Source: JBBDQZ01 sp040905705 (GTDB lineage Bacteria; Bacteroidota; Rhodothermia; Balneolales; Natronogracilivirgulaceae). From it: DNA of 60,464 bases. The position numbers and the translations under genes are program-made. Numbering within the stretch: the first letter of the stretch is position 1; each line of letters opens with the position of its first letter. Shown here piece after piece: positions 7,782-17,193 of this stretch. The DNA is taken from assembly GCA_040905705.1 (NCBI GenBank), contig JBBDQZ010000002.1:1-60464 (forward strand), given 5' to 3'. Under the pieces are notes generated by a model. The model did not search any database and had not been told where the DNA came from. It worked only from the letters and a program-made list of their open reading frames with translations.

Positions 7782-9062
7782 TTAAATAACTCTTTGAATG
7801 AGTTCCATCACTGACAAAAAGGCCGAATAGGAAATGATACATGCAAAAACCAGAGCTCCCAGCAAGCCCGCATTCAACAATAGCCCCGCACTGTGTTCTC
7901 CCATATAATCTTTCCTGTTCACAAGATAAGCCATGGACAGTATAACAACCGGCAGGATAAAAACATTAGCCACCTGGGTAACAATCTGAGCAAATATCGG
8001 ATTGCTCCCCAGGACCGGAACAAGTAACCCCACAATGCAGCCCAATGCTGTCAGTATCTTGAAACGGTTTGAGGTGGTATCCATTTTCCCTGATTCATAA
8101 TCTGATAATAGCCATGGCAGCAACATGATAATCGGAAATACGGATGACAGGCCCGCGCTCATCACACCAAACATTAATAAAGACACGGCAAATTGCCCCG
8201 CGAGTGGTTCCAGTGTATTAACCATGTCCAGCACTCTTACAACACTCAGCCCGTGATGGTGAAGGGCTCCCGTAGCCGTAATCATTATGGCACTGCATAT
8301 CAGAAATGTGAGAACAGCGGCCGTAATTGCATCTCTTCGTTGATCCTTCAAATTCTGTTTGCCCCATTGTTTTCCTTTCATCAACAACGGGCGCACAACA
8401 AAAGTGGGAGCGGCCATGGTTGTGCCTACCATTGCGGCTATCATCAATCTGGTATCCACTCCGGCTGGAACACTTGGTGAGAAGCCGCGTACTACTTCCG
8501 CAGGATCCGGTATAACAATAAACATGGAAATGAAAAAGGATATCCCCATCAGGGTCACAAAAAAGATCAACACTTTTTCAAAAAACGAGTATCTCCCCAC
8601 CAGCAACAGCGAATACATTATGGATATAGTCACAACAGCTATACCGAGAACAGCCCAGTAATTGTCCGGATCCAGGGCTGGAAAAAACAAACAGATGGTT
8701 TCCCATGTAGCATTAGCCGTCAGTCCCAATATACCTGACAACGAAGACCATTGAGCAAGCGCAACACCAACAACAGTTAAAACGGCAACAAGTTTTCCGA
8801 ATGTTACCCCGAAACCCAGCCTGTTTTTAAGACTGTTGATCGTCGTATTCCCTGTCACAACAGCATAACGACCATATGCTTCCATCATGACAAAAGAAAA
8901 AATACAGGCAATGGCAAGTATCCATAATAAGTGTGTTCCGTATTCGGCACCGGCTACGGTCATGGTCGTTACACTTCCCGTTCCGATCGTATGACCGATT
9001 CCGAAAATCCCGGGTCCAACCGATAACAGAAAAATTCCGATTTTTTTTATGATTGATTGCAT
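7782..9062 (-). CDS. Nramp-like transporter lacking canonical metal-site motifs
   Basis: Polytopic membrane protein of 426 aa with about 11 hydrophobic segments and the overall Nramp/LeuT-like sequence pattern. Segment 1 reads SVGPGIFGIGHTIGTGS (14-30), where canonical Nramp proteins have GPG...DPGN; here the Asp and Asn are replaced in a T-I-G-T-G-S context. The TM6 region is AAMVGTTMAAPT (209-220) instead of the metal-binding A-M-P-H type sequence. It belongs with the non-canonical bacterial Nramp-related proteins whose substrate is not established. Co-transcription with a KDPG aldolase suggests a role around sugar acids or their counter-ions, but this is only inference. Confidence 0.8.
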   Translation of the reverse strand: MQSIIKKIGIFLLSVGPGIFGIGHTIGTGSVTTMTVAGAEYGTHLLWILAIACIFSFVMMEAYGRYAVVTGNTTINSLKNRLGFGVTFGKLVAVLTVVGVALAQWSSLSGILGLTANATWETICLFFPALDPDNYWAVLGIAVVTISIMYSLLLVGRYSFFEKVLIFFVTLMGISFFISMFIVIPDPAEVVRGFSPSVPAGVDTRLMIAAMVGTTMAAPTFVVRPLLMKGKQWGKQNLKDQRRDAITAAVLTFLICSAIMITATGALHHHGLSVVRVLDMVNTLEPLAGQFAVSLLMFGVMSAGLSSVFPIIMLLPWLLSDYESGKMDTTSNRFKILTALGCIVGLLVPVLGSNPIFAQIVTQVANVFILPVVILSMAYLVNRKDYMGEHSAGLLLNAGLLGALVFACIISYSAFLSVMELIQRVI

Positions 9063-9506
9063 ATCCGTTTTTCATTCAATGAATGTTTTTACGATTTCGG
9101 GCTAACAGCAGTGTGGTCAAGTGGCTGAAATTCATTACCAAACAGATCACATCCGCCTAATGTAATGATTATAATACAATTGCGCTTCGGCGTCATGACA
9201 CATTCATGTTGAAGCTTCTATGCACAAATGTATTTTTCACACCTTACGGGTATTTTACAGGATGTGTTGAATCAGAAAATGTTAAATACATGAATATGTA
9301 AACAGGTGTTATTGATTCGGAAAGGAATCAGGTAAAGGCATTGCTGATTGAAAAACAGTATAATGTGTCGAAATCTTTCTGAATCATTTGTATCGTTTTC
9401 GCAAAATTGTATTATTATGTAACTTGTATCTGAATCCACATTATAAGTTATTTACAGACTTCCACTTAACATGGACTTAAAAAGACTCATTCAACCCTGT
9501 TCAACC
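9063..9506. other. 444-base divergent intergenic region
   Basis: No gene seen between the divergent Nramp-like gene and the secreted 158-aa protein. A possible two-part hairpin lies at 9184-9215: GCTTC pairs with GAAGC and the inner CATGA with TCATG. It is on neither gene's immediate 5' end. Promoters for both genes must lie here, but I cannot place them. Confidence 0.4.
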
Positions 9507-9983
9507 ATGAGAAAATTTATCCTGACTTTTCTGTTGCTATTTACACTCATGTCCTATGCCGATATGGCTTATGCAGAAAACGACGGGCTCGGAGTAGGCT
9601 CGGCTATTGGTGGCCCGGATGGCCTGAGTTACAAATACTGGCTTGGAGAATCATCCGCCCTTAGCGGTTTGGTTTCCTTTTCGATTTCAGCAAATAACTC
9701 CAGGTTTTATACCCATATCGACTATCTCCAGCACAAGTTTTATGACGAAACCGACTGGGAAGTCGGACGCCTTTACTATTACTATGGCGGCGGTCTCGGA
9801 TATGAATGGTTTGAATGGGCAACGGATGACGTTTTTACACTTCGTCTGCCCTCCGGACTGGGCTTCGATTTTAATGATGTCCCGTTTGATCTGTATTTTG
9901 AACTGGCCCCAACGATCGGCATTGCTCCGGATTTCCAGTTTTTCTTCAACGGTAACTTCGGATTTCGCCTATATTTGAATTGA
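9507..9983 (+). CDS. secreted protein, probable small outer-membrane beta barrel
   Basis: The start is set at 9507 because MRKFILTFLLLFTLMSYADMAYA is a typical signal peptide, with cleavage after AYA. The in-frame ATG at 9471 adds 12 residues before it. The mature 135 residues are rich in Gly, Tyr, Phe and Trp with an alternating beta pattern (GLSYKYWLGESSALSGLVSF, LYYYYGGGLGYEWF) and end in an aromatic strand (FGFRLYLN). This resembles DUF3996-like or small porin-like barrels. No catalytic motif is seen. It is alone on its strand and convergent with the PH-domain genes. Confidence 0.7.
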   Translation: MRKFILTFLLLFTLMSYADMAYAENDGLGVGSAIGGPDGLSYKYWLGESSALSGLVSFSISANNSRFYTHIDYLQHKFYDETDWEVGRLYYYYGGGLGYEWFEWATDDVFTLRLPSGLGFDFNDVPFDLYFELAPTIGIAPDFQFFFNGNFGFRLYLN

Positions 9984-10026
9984 AAAGCGAATCAGATAAA
10001 AATGCGTAACCGTGTTACGACCGCGA

Positions 10027-11568
10027 TCAATCGGATCGTGACAGGGTAACGGGCCAGTCAGGCCAAAATCCGGTCGGTGCACTCGGTTGCATAACTTTTT
10101 TCTTCGCACCATACCAGTCCAGCCACTCCCGGCCAGCCGCTTCAGTCAAATGATCAACACGATATGAAGCTCCACCGCTGCCCGATGCCACCGTCACCTG
10201 CACCGTACAGAGCTGCTTACGCCGTTGAAACCAGTTCGACGAAACCGACATGGACTGTACCCTCTGCCGATGGTACACCACCGTTGTGCGTGCCAGGCGA
10301 CGAAAACGCATAATTCCCTGTTCCCCTTCAAAACCTGCAGCGGCATCTCTGTAGCGGAAAAAACCGATCATCCCGGCTGCCGCAAAGATCACCGGGATCA
10401 ACCAGTAAAATCCGAAATACCAGACTACCACCGAGGCCACGGCCAGTGCAGGCACTACTGTCCGGATCTGATAACGTAACAAGGCCCGTCCGGGCGGACA
10501 CACTCCCGGAAGTTGTACATCATACTCCGGCAGCATTTCCTGCATAAACCGCTGTAACTTCCGTCGGTGCAACAATGGGAACAACACTGTTGTCTTCCCG
10601 CCTTCATCTCCGAATCCGGCATTTTCCACATACACCATCGAAAACCCGAACGGTTGTCGCAAAATCCCCTCAACTACACGTACGGCCTGAATCCGGTGAA
10701 AAGGAATGGTAATCTGCTTCTTTTCGAAAAGCCCGCGCCGGATATGCAGTTCACGATCATTGCGGGTCAGCGTGAATCCGGAAAACCGCAGTAATGTCCC
10801 GAATAGGGACAAAAACCAGGCCGCAGCCACAGCAAAAATCACAAAAGTAATCCAAAAATCAGTTGTAAATATGCCGGCATAACTCTCTACAAACGCAATG
10901 AGCTGTTCTTCAGTTACAACCTGGTTAATTTGTGCAGTCACCGTTCCTACAATGGACAATGCAACACCAAAACTGCTGGCTGTTGTGGCTGCCAGTAACA
11001 ATTTTTTCCGTGTGAGCCGGTACACCGGCCAGTTATAACTCGAATCAGCAAGACCCCCGGTTTTTATCTCCACCCGAAGTGCTTCTTGTATGGCACGGGC
11101 ATCTTTTCGTGATATGGCACTGATCTCCGCTTCCGGTGACGATCCACCGGCAGTGAGCACGTTCACCCGGACCAATCCGAACAACCGCTGTACCGGACCT
11201 GAGCTGATGTCGATCGCCTGAATACGATCACGCGGTACATAACGTTTTTTTCGCACAAATAATCCTTGCTCAATGCGCATTTCTTCTTTATTTACACACC
11301 AGGTAAACCGAAGCCAGTTGACAAAGCCAATAACAAACATTACGAGTAACATCAGCAAAATTCCCTGCCATGTGAAAAATGGTGAGCTCCCGCCTTGTCC
11401 CAGAAAAAAAATGAGGATAAGCGGGATAATCATATCACGCACACTTCGTAACACAAAAGTGAATGTAGCTACCGGATGCTGACGACGAGGCTGTGCCAGC
11501 GGATGTTGCCCCGGTCTCTCCAGATACGATGTTTGTGGAGAATCCTGCGAAAGACCTGTATTTTGCAT
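10027..11568 (-). CDS. bacterial PH-domain membrane protein, YdbT-like
   Basis: Membrane protein with repeated bPH2 domains, as in Bacillus YdbT. Three PH units can be seen, each following a hydrophobic hairpin: near the first third (RYVPRDRIQAIDISSGPVQR), in the middle (KKQITIPFHRIQAVRVVEGI) and near the C-terminus (RTTVVYHRQRVQSMSVSSNW). Each carries the family pattern of basic beta strands leading to R-I/V-Q-x-x. Several in-frame starts exist (11790, 11634, 11607, 11568). I favour 11568 because AAAGGA lies about 10 bases upstream and the longer forms run into the YdbS-like gene. In Bacillus the YdbS/YdbT pair affects sensitivity to antimicrobial peptides; the role here is inferred only from the pair. 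Confidence 0.8.
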   Translation of the reverse strand: MQNTGLSQDSPQTSYLERPGQHPLAQPRRQHPVATFTFVLRSVRDMIIPLILIFFLGQGGSSPFFTWQGILLMLLVMFVIGFVNWLRFTWCVNKEEMRIEQGLFVRKKRYVPRDRIQAIDISSGPVQRLFGLVRVNVLTAGGSSPEAEISAISRKDARAIQEALRVEIKTGGLADSSYNWPVYRLTRKKLLLAATTASSFGVALSIVGTVTAQINQVVTEEQLIAFVESYAGIFTTDFWITFVIFAVAAAWFLSLFGTLLRFSGFTLTRNDRELHIRRGLFEKKQITIPFHRIQAVRVVEGILRQPFGFSMVYVENAGFGDEGGKTTVLFPLLHRRKLQRFMQEMLPEYDVQLPGVCPPGRALLRYQIRTVVPALAVASVVVWYFGFYWLIPVIFAAAGMIGFFRYRDAAAGFEGEQGIMRFRRLARTTVVYHRQRVQSMSVSSNWFQRRKQLCTVQVTVASGSGGASYRVDHLTEAAGREWLDWYGAKKKVMQPSAPTGFWPDWPVTLSRSD

Positions 11569-11623
11569 GGATGGGCGTTCCTTTAAAAAAAATTTATATC
11601 CTTTCATAAATGTGCTGCATCCT

Positions 11624-12193
11624 TCACAAATCATCCCGTGCCATTCGGGCGTATTCGGAAATTTTAAGCCTGAGTTCATCCGCCACTGTTTCAGAAAGGG
11701 CCGGAATTTCATGGGTATCCCCTGCGGTCGATATCGTAACGGAGGCAAGACCGAATTGCCGGTAAACCGGGCCTTGTTGCGTGTCGACATGTTGCACTCG
11801 CCTGATCGGAATCAGCGTTCGAATAATCACAAAGATTCCGCGCTGAAGTTCGATTTCATGTCGATCTACATTATATCGCCAGTGTTTCCATCGGATGTAC
11901 GGAATAAATGTCGCCTCAAGCATAGTAATCATCAGAAACAGTCCTCCCAGCACATACGCCGGCCATTCCGGCCAACCTAAACCACCCACCGCTACCGCAC
12001 CGTACCCGAGCGGAATGATCCAATAGGTCATAGAACTGATGGCACCGGTAATACGCCAGGCATTAACAGCCTCGGGGGAGAGAAAATGAAGACCGGCCTC
12101 ATTTCTCTGTTCGTATTCTGCATTTAATGGTTTCGTTCCCGGCACACCTTCCAGCGATTCCTTTTCCTTAAATTCATATTCATTCATCGACAT
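11624..12193 (-). CDS. bacterial PH-domain membrane protein, YdbS-like
   Basis: A shorter partner with one bPH2 domain. After a charged N-terminus come two hydrophobic helices (about residues 45-90, IIPLGYGAVAVGGLGW and YVLGGLFLMITMLEATF). Then follows the PH domain, starting RYNVDRHEIELQRGIFV and including IRRVQHVDTQQGPVYRQFGLA, the family signature of a basic R-x-Q strand followed by a G-P-x-x-R-x-F-G turn. The longest frame begins at 12337; I choose 12193 because the region before it lacks domain-like sequence, but the ribosome site (GGGTAG) is weak. The YdbT-like gene follows directly, as in YdbS-YdbT operons elsewhere. Confidence 0.75.
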   Translation of the reverse strand: MSMNEYEFKEKESLEGVPGTKPLNAEYEQRNEAGLHFLSPEAVNAWRITGAISSMTYWIIPLGYGAVAVGGLGWPEWPAYVLGGLFLMITMLEATFIPYIRWKHWRYNVDRHEIELQRGIFVIIRTLIPIRRVQHVDTQQGPVYRQFGLASVTISTAGDTHEIPALSETVADELRLKISEYARMARDDL

Positions 12194-12392
12194 GTAATCT
12201 ACCCATTCAAATTTTGGAAATCGAATTTCTTCCGTTTCATACTCGCCCGGCTGTAAAAATCTGCTCTGTCCCAACCGGCCCGGATATTTCCCTGGCTCCG
12301 GATTGGTTCCGAACAACATAACAATGCAAAATAGCACATCGCATCAGATCATCAAACTGCCTGCTTGTATCATCAATAAGCAAGAGATATGG

Positions 12393-12482
12393 ATGAACAG
12401 GTATCATCGTAAACTAATTAATTGATCCCTGATATAATCCACCATAATCCTTAAATTGCCAGGCAAATGAACAGGCATCATC
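12393..12482. repeat. 16-bp direct repeat upstream of lpdA
   Basis: ATGAACAGGTATCATC at 12393-12408 and ATGAACAGGCATCATC at 12467-12482 match at 15 of 16 positions. Their starts are 74 bp apart, close to seven helical turns. The second copy ends 36 bases before the lpdA start. A partial third copy (GTATCATC) is near 12367. The 325-base gap between the YdbS-like gene and lpdA otherwise shows no gene. Confidence 0.5.
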
Positions 12483-12518
12483 AGGATTTAACTATAAAAC
12501 TTAATCCGATAATCTATT

Positions 12519-13943
12519 ATGGCGAAAGAATTTGACGTATGTGTGATCGGTTCGGGGCCGGGCGGCTATGTAGCAGCTATCCGCGCTTCCCAGCTTGGAC
12601 TGAAAACAGCAATAGTGGAAAAACGTGATCTGGGGGGAGTGTGTCTGAATATTGGATGTATTCCCACCAAGGCACTATTAAAATCTGCCCAGGTGGCGGA
12701 ATATCTTCAACATGCCGGCGAATATGGCTTCGAAGCCGGTAAAGTAAAGACCGACTTCCCAAAAATTATAAAACGAAGCCGGGATGCAGCCAGCAAAATG
12801 AGCAAAGGCGTGCAGTTTCTTATGAAGACGAACAAAATCCAGGTTGTGAAAGGTAAAGGGGTGTTCGACTCGAAAAAAGAATTAAAAATCCTTGACGACA
12901 AGGAGAATGAAACCGAACGCATCAAGGCGAAACATTTTATCATAGCCACGGGTGCACGTGCACGCTCATTGCCCGGTCTGAAATTCGACAACAAGACCGT
13001 TATCGACTATGAACGAGCTATGAAACTTGAAAAACAGCCTAAACACATGTTGATTGTCGGTGGTGGCGCTATCGGGATTGAGTTCGCCTATTTCTATCAT
13101 TCGATCGGAACCGATGTAACGGTTGTTGAAATGATGAAAAACATTCTCCCTGTAGAAGATACCGAGGTCAGCAAGGAACTGGAAAAGATTTATAAGAAAA
13201 AGGGGCTGAATATTCTCACTGAAAGCACTGTAGAGAAGGTCGAGAAGAAGGGCCAGAAAGTGGTTGTGACTGTTAAGACCAAAAAAGGCCAGGAGAAAAT
13301 CGAAACCGATGTGGTGTTGTCAGCTGTTGGTGTAGTCGGTAATGTCGAGGGTATGGGACTGGAAGATGTGGGTGTACAAATCGAAAAAGGAGCGATCCAG
13401 GTAGACCGTAAGACTTATCAGACCAGTGTCGAGGGGATCTATGCAATCGGCGATGTGGCCGGAGCACCCTGGTTGGCACACAAGGCATCGCATGAGGGAC
13501 TTCAATGCGTGGAGCGTATTGCCGGACACGATCCTCAGCCCATTAACTACAATAATATTCCCGGATGTACGTATTGCCAGCCCCAGGTGGCTTCGGTTGG
13601 GCTTACCGAGGAAAAAGCCAAAGCAGCCGGCTACAAGATTAAAGTAGGCAAGTTCCCGTTTCAGGCTAACGGCAAGGCTGTCGGTGCCGGACAGACCGAT
13701 GGTTTTGTTAAGGTGATTTTTGACGAGAAATACGGTGAGTGGCTCGGTTGCCACATGATCGGTGCCGATGTCACCGACATGATCACAGAAGCGGTGGTTG
13801 CACGCGATCTGGAAACGACCGGACACGAAATCATCCATGCGGTTCACCCGCATCCTACGCTGTCTGAAGCTATCATGGAAGCCGTCGCCGAAGCCTATGG
13901 CGAAGGCGTTCATCTGGGCACGCCTCCTTCTTCAAAGAAATAG
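12519..13943 (+). CDS. lpdA: dihydrolipoyl dehydrogenase (E3)
   Basis: Flavoprotein that reoxidises dihydrolipoamide in the 2-oxoacid dehydrogenase and glycine cleavage complexes, passing electrons to NAD+. The 474 residues match family length. The FAD-binding IGSGPGG is at 10-16, and the redox disulfide GGVCLNIGC has Cys42 and Cys47. The NAD-binding IVGGGAIGIE lies in the middle and the FAD-contacting AIGDV near 310. The C-terminal active-site pair in HPHPTLSE is His445 and Glu450. It stands alone, with no E1 or E2 gene nearby. The lipoate synthesis genes lipB and lipA, which supply its partner cofactor, lie about 10 kb downstream. Confidence 0.96.
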   Translation: MAKEFDVCVIGSGPGGYVAAIRASQLGLKTAIVEKRDLGGVCLNIGCIPTKALLKSAQVAEYLQHAGEYGFEAGKVKTDFPKIIKRSRDAASKMSKGVQFLMKTNKIQVVKGKGVFDSKKELKILDDKENETERIKAKHFIIATGARARSLPGLKFDNKTVIDYERAMKLEKQPKHMLIVGGGAIGIEFAYFYHSIGTDVTVVEMMKNILPVEDTEVSKELEKIYKKKGLNILTESTVEKVEKKGQKVVVTVKTKKGQEKIETDVVLSAVGVVGNVEGMGLEDVGVQIEKGAIQVDRKTYQTSVEGIYAIGDVAGAPWLAHKASHEGLQCVERIAGHDPQPINYNNIPGCTYCQPQVASVGLTEEKAKAAGYKIKVGKFPFQANGKAVGAGQTDGFVKVIFDEKYGEWLGCHMIGADVTDMITEAVVARDLETTGHEIIHAVHPHPTLSEAIMEAVAEAYGEGVHLGTPPSSKK

Positions 13944-14117
13944 CCATACCAACATACACATGCATGAACACATAATTATCGGTTGTTTGAAAACTATCCC
14001 GCCGGCTACTCAACCTGTATCGATGAAATGAGATTGTACATATACAGAGCTCTCCATTCGGGTACGAATCCTACTTCAGCACCGTGTACGGATCCTTGTA
14101 TATATTCGGGGCAGCTA

Positions 14118-15176
14118 TCAAACATCTCGTTTCTGACTCGGTGAGCTCCCCTGGCTTGGATCATGTGCGATTCGCGGCGGTAAAAACCCCTCCGGGTATT
14201 CCGTAACATAACTCATCCCGAACAGTCGGTTGTGAACAACGGTATTCCTGTGGACTTCCCAGTCGAATTTTCCTTTCTTCCGCAGATAAAGTGTGACAAA
14301 TGAAGAGGTCATAACAATGAAAGTAGAATAAAGAATTGCCAGCCACAACATTTGACCCTGGATGGGTTCTGAAAAACTCAATAATATGATCGCGAATGAC
14401 ACAGGACCATTCTGTATTCCTGTTTCCAGGGATATGGCACGTTGAAACAATGGCTGAACAGCAAACAACCGGGAGACCCAGTAGCCGAACAGAAAACCGA
14501 GCACTCCAACTAAAATTGCGGCTAAATAAATCTCGGGTGGCGTCCGCAAAAAGAGATCGCTATGACGGGCAAAAGCCGTTCCAAGCAGATAAAGTATCAC
14601 AATAATAGCAACAAAACCGGCGGTATCCTCAGCCGTTTTCGCCCAACCCGGCGAGAACCGGCGCAAGACCATTCCACCGCCTACCGGTACCAATACCAGA
14701 ATAAGAGACATGATTATGTTGGCTGTGGGAATAATAAATTCCGTGCCGGTGCCATCAGCCTGCATCGCATCGCTGATCTGTTGAGTAAAGCCGGATGTGT
14801 AAAGTTCCAAAAGCAATGGCATCATAATAAGTGCCATTAGAGTAGATGCTGTAGTCATGGATATGCTCAATGCGACCGACCCCCTGGCAAAATAGGCAAA
14901 CATGTTGGAAGTCGTTCCACCCGGCAAACAACCAATTAAAATGAGTGCTATCGCAAAAGCCGGGGAGAGGTTGAGTACTACGGCAAGGCCAAATGCGATG
15001 AGCGGCATTACCCCGAATTGTGACAGAAATCCGATAAGCACACCGCGCGGCCGACGGGCCACCGCTTTGAAATCGTTGACGGTCAGACTGGCCCCCATAC
15101 CGAACATGATAACAAAAATCATGAACGCCAAAAGGATCTGATCAATATTATGCAATAATTGGGTTTCAATTTCCAT
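14118..15176 (-). CDS. bile acid:sodium symporter (BASS) family transporter
   Basis: Integral membrane protein of 352 aa with 9-10 hydrophobic segments. The N-terminal part (MFGMGASLTVNDFKAVARRP at about 24-43) is the typical BASS entry into TM2. The next signature, IGCLPGGTTSNMFAYFARG at about 81-99, contains the sodium-site G-G-x-x-S-N motif; it is followed by ISMTTASTLMALIMMPLLL. ETGIQNGPVSFAIILLSF near 245-262 is the second sodium-site helix (E-x-G-x-Q-N). Known substrates include bile acids, pyruvate and other organic anions; the substrate here is unknown. It is 9 bases downstream of the acyl-CoA ligase, so they are probably co-transcribed. Confidence 0.88.
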   Translation of the reverse strand: MEIETQLLHNIDQILLAFMIFVIMFGMGASLTVNDFKAVARRPRGVLIGFLSQFGVMPLIAFGLAVVLNLSPAFAIALILIGCLPGGTTSNMFAYFARGSVALSISMTTASTLMALIMMPLLLELYTSGFTQQISDAMQADGTGTEFIIPTANIIMSLILVLVPVGGGMVLRRFSPGWAKTAEDTAGFVAIIVILYLLGTAFARHSDLFLRTPPEIYLAAILVGVLGFLFGYWVSRLFAVQPLFQRAISLETGIQNGPVSFAIILLSFSEPIQGQMLWLAILYSTFIVMTSSFVTLYLRKKGKFDWEVHRNTVVHNRLFGMSYVTEYPEGFLPPRIAHDPSQGSSPSQKRDV

Positions 15177-15185
15177 ATGTCAATC

Positions 15186-17120
15186 TTACTCCACACTCAC
15201 CTGTTTTGATGAAAACATCTCACGAATCGTTTCTTCATACTTCTTTTCAATAACGTGACGTTTCAACTTAAATAAGTTGGTCATCTCGTCGCCCACTTTG
15301 AAGCTGTACGGCAGTAATTTTATCTCTTTGATATGTTCAAATCGTCTGAGCCCGTTGGAACGGCTGAGAATATTTTTGATCTCATGACGAATGATCCGAT
15401 AGGCTTCGGGGTGACGTGACAATTCTTCCAGAGACTCCGCAGACACGGAATCGTTCCGAAATACATCCAGTTTCGGAACAATCAGAGCACCGAGAAATTT
15501 CTGATCTTGTCCCACTACCATACACTGATCAATGTACCTGCTTTGTCGCAATTGCATTTCAATGGGCTCCGGCTCCAGATTTTCTCCGTTTGAAAGCACA
15601 ATAGTCGATTTACTGCGTCCGAGAATCTTCAGACAATCGTTGAAAGTAATCATACCGAGATCACCTGTGCAAAACCATCCACCTTCACGCATTACGCTTT
15701 TTGTAATTTCCGGCTCCCGATAATACCCTTTCATGACCTGCGGACCACGCACCCATATCTCACCCCGCAAACCACGTCCTCCATGGGGATAATCATTATT
15801 GGGGTAGAGTACTTTTTCTGTTTCCAGCTCCACAATACGCACATCGGTGTCTGGTACAAGTGGCCCTACGGTACCGGCAACAAGCTGTTGATCCGTGCGT
15901 ACGGCAATTACCGGTGAAGTTTCAGTTAAGCCGTATCCTTCCAAAACCGGAATCCCAATGTAATTGAAAAACTGATCGATCTCCAGCGGCAGTGCTCCGC
16001 CGCCGGATACGGTTGCCTTGATCGAGCCGCCCGCATTTTGTCGAACACTTTCCAACACTGCTGCATTGAAAAAACCATACCATGGCAGCAACAAAATCAA
16101 TCGGACGGCATGGCCGGTGTAAAACAGTGACCTTACCCAGATCGACCGTGGATTCATTTGCAGGTCATTGTTCGTAAGGTAAAAACCTGATTCTTTGTAA
16201 TAGTGGCCAAGGAAATAGGCGATATGAAAGAGCGCCCGCCGGACGGGGTGTGCAGCACGAACGCCTTCCAGAATTCGTTGATGAAGACTCTCCCAGAGTC
16301 GCGGTGCCGAACCCATGAACGTAGGCTCAACATTTTTAAGATCCTCTCCGAGCGTTCGAATGCTGGTATAATACGTACAGGTTCCACAACTGATTGTGTA
16401 AACTTCAAACACACGCTCAAATATATGCCAGATAGGCAATATGGAAAGTACACGATCGGTACAGGATAAATCGATGGGAATAACCCCCATCTGGGACATC
16501 ATATTGGAGTGAGTGAGCATAACTCCTTTCGGGCGGCCCGTGGTTCCTGAAGTATAAATCAACGTGAACAAATCATCCGGGCGAATTGCATTCATGCGTT
16601 CTTCGACCTTCCGTTCGCCTTGTTTCCGTTGCCAGGTACCAATGGCACGGACCTCATTCAGCGCCCTGACCCCTTTAACCGCTTCGATATCGGGATCCAT
16701 CAAAATTATTTCTCTGAGTTCAGGAAGCTCTGGCCGAAGCCTCAGTATTTTTTCCTGCAAAGCAGAATTTTCAACAAAGGCCACGCGAATTTTTGCGTGA
16801 TTAATGATGTAAACCATTTCGGAGTCGGTTACATCCGCACCCCGGGGTGTATTAACTGCTCCGCTAAGCTGAATACCGTATTCAGCCAGCATCCATTCAT
16901 ACCGATTATCACTAAACAACCCGACATGCTCGCGGGCATCGACCCCGATTTCGATCAGTCCGGCAGCCAGATCGAGCCCCTGTGTATAAATTTCACTAAA
17001 CGTCACCGGTTTCCATTCAAGGGTTTTAACTCTTGTAGCAAAAGCAGGCAGTGATTCGTACTTGTCCGCTGCTTGCCGGTAAAGATCTGCCAGATTGGAA
17101 GCGATGATACGGGATTTCAT
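15186..17120 (-). CDS. long-chain fatty acid--CoA ligase (AMP-binding, FadD15-like)
   Basis: Adenylate-forming enzyme of 644 aa that activates fatty acids to acyl-CoA through an acyl-AMP. The start at 17120 (MKSRIIASNLADLYRQAADKY) matches the family; the longer frame begins inside the upstream gene's tail. Seen are the P-loop-like TLIYTSGTTGRPKGV, the EGYGLTETSPV segment, the WFCTGDLG motif and the hinge region ILGRSKSTIVLSNGENLEP. The length and the LSNGENLEPEPIE ending resemble the FadD15/bubblegum type more than E. coli FadD. It is 73 bases downstream of the M20 gene and just upstream of the BASS gene, suggesting one operon for uptake and activation of an organic acid. The substrate is not determined. 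Confidence 0.9.
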   Translation of the reverse strand: MKSRIIASNLADLYRQAADKYESLPAFATRVKTLEWKPVTFSEIYTQGLDLAAGLIEIGVDAREHVGLFSDNRYEWMLAEYGIQLSGAVNTPRGADVTDSEMVYIINHAKIRVAFVENSALQEKILRLRPELPELREIILMDPDIEAVKGVRALNEVRAIGTWQRKQGERKVEERMNAIRPDDLFTLIYTSGTTGRPKGVMLTHSNMMSQMGVIPIDLSCTDRVLSILPIWHIFERVFEVYTISCGTCTYYTSIRTLGEDLKNVEPTFMGSAPRLWESLHQRILEGVRAAHPVRRALFHIAYFLGHYYKESGFYLTNNDLQMNPRSIWVRSLFYTGHAVRLILLLPWYGFFNAAVLESVRQNAGGSIKATVSGGGALPLEIDQFFNYIGIPVLEGYGLTETSPVIAVRTDQQLVAGTVGPLVPDTDVRIVELETEKVLYPNNDYPHGGRGLRGEIWVRGPQVMKGYYREPEITKSVMREGGWFCTGDLGMITFNDCLKILGRSKSTIVLSNGENLEPEPIEMQLRQSRYIDQCMVVGQDQKFLGALIVPKLDVFRNDSVSAESLEELSRHPEAYRIIRHEIKNILSRSNGLRRFEHIKEIKLLPYSFKVGDEMTNLFKLKRHVIEKKYEETIREMFSSKQVSVE

Positions 17121-17193
17121 ATATCCGCAATAAATGTATGTAAATTTAGATACGTCTTTATTCCTTCCCGGAAATATATAACGGATGTAATGG

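Noticed and set aside
9184..9215. Riboswitch upstream of the Nramp-like gene
   Set aside because: Only a short hairpin; no conserved manganese-riboswitch core seen, and the distance to either start is too large.
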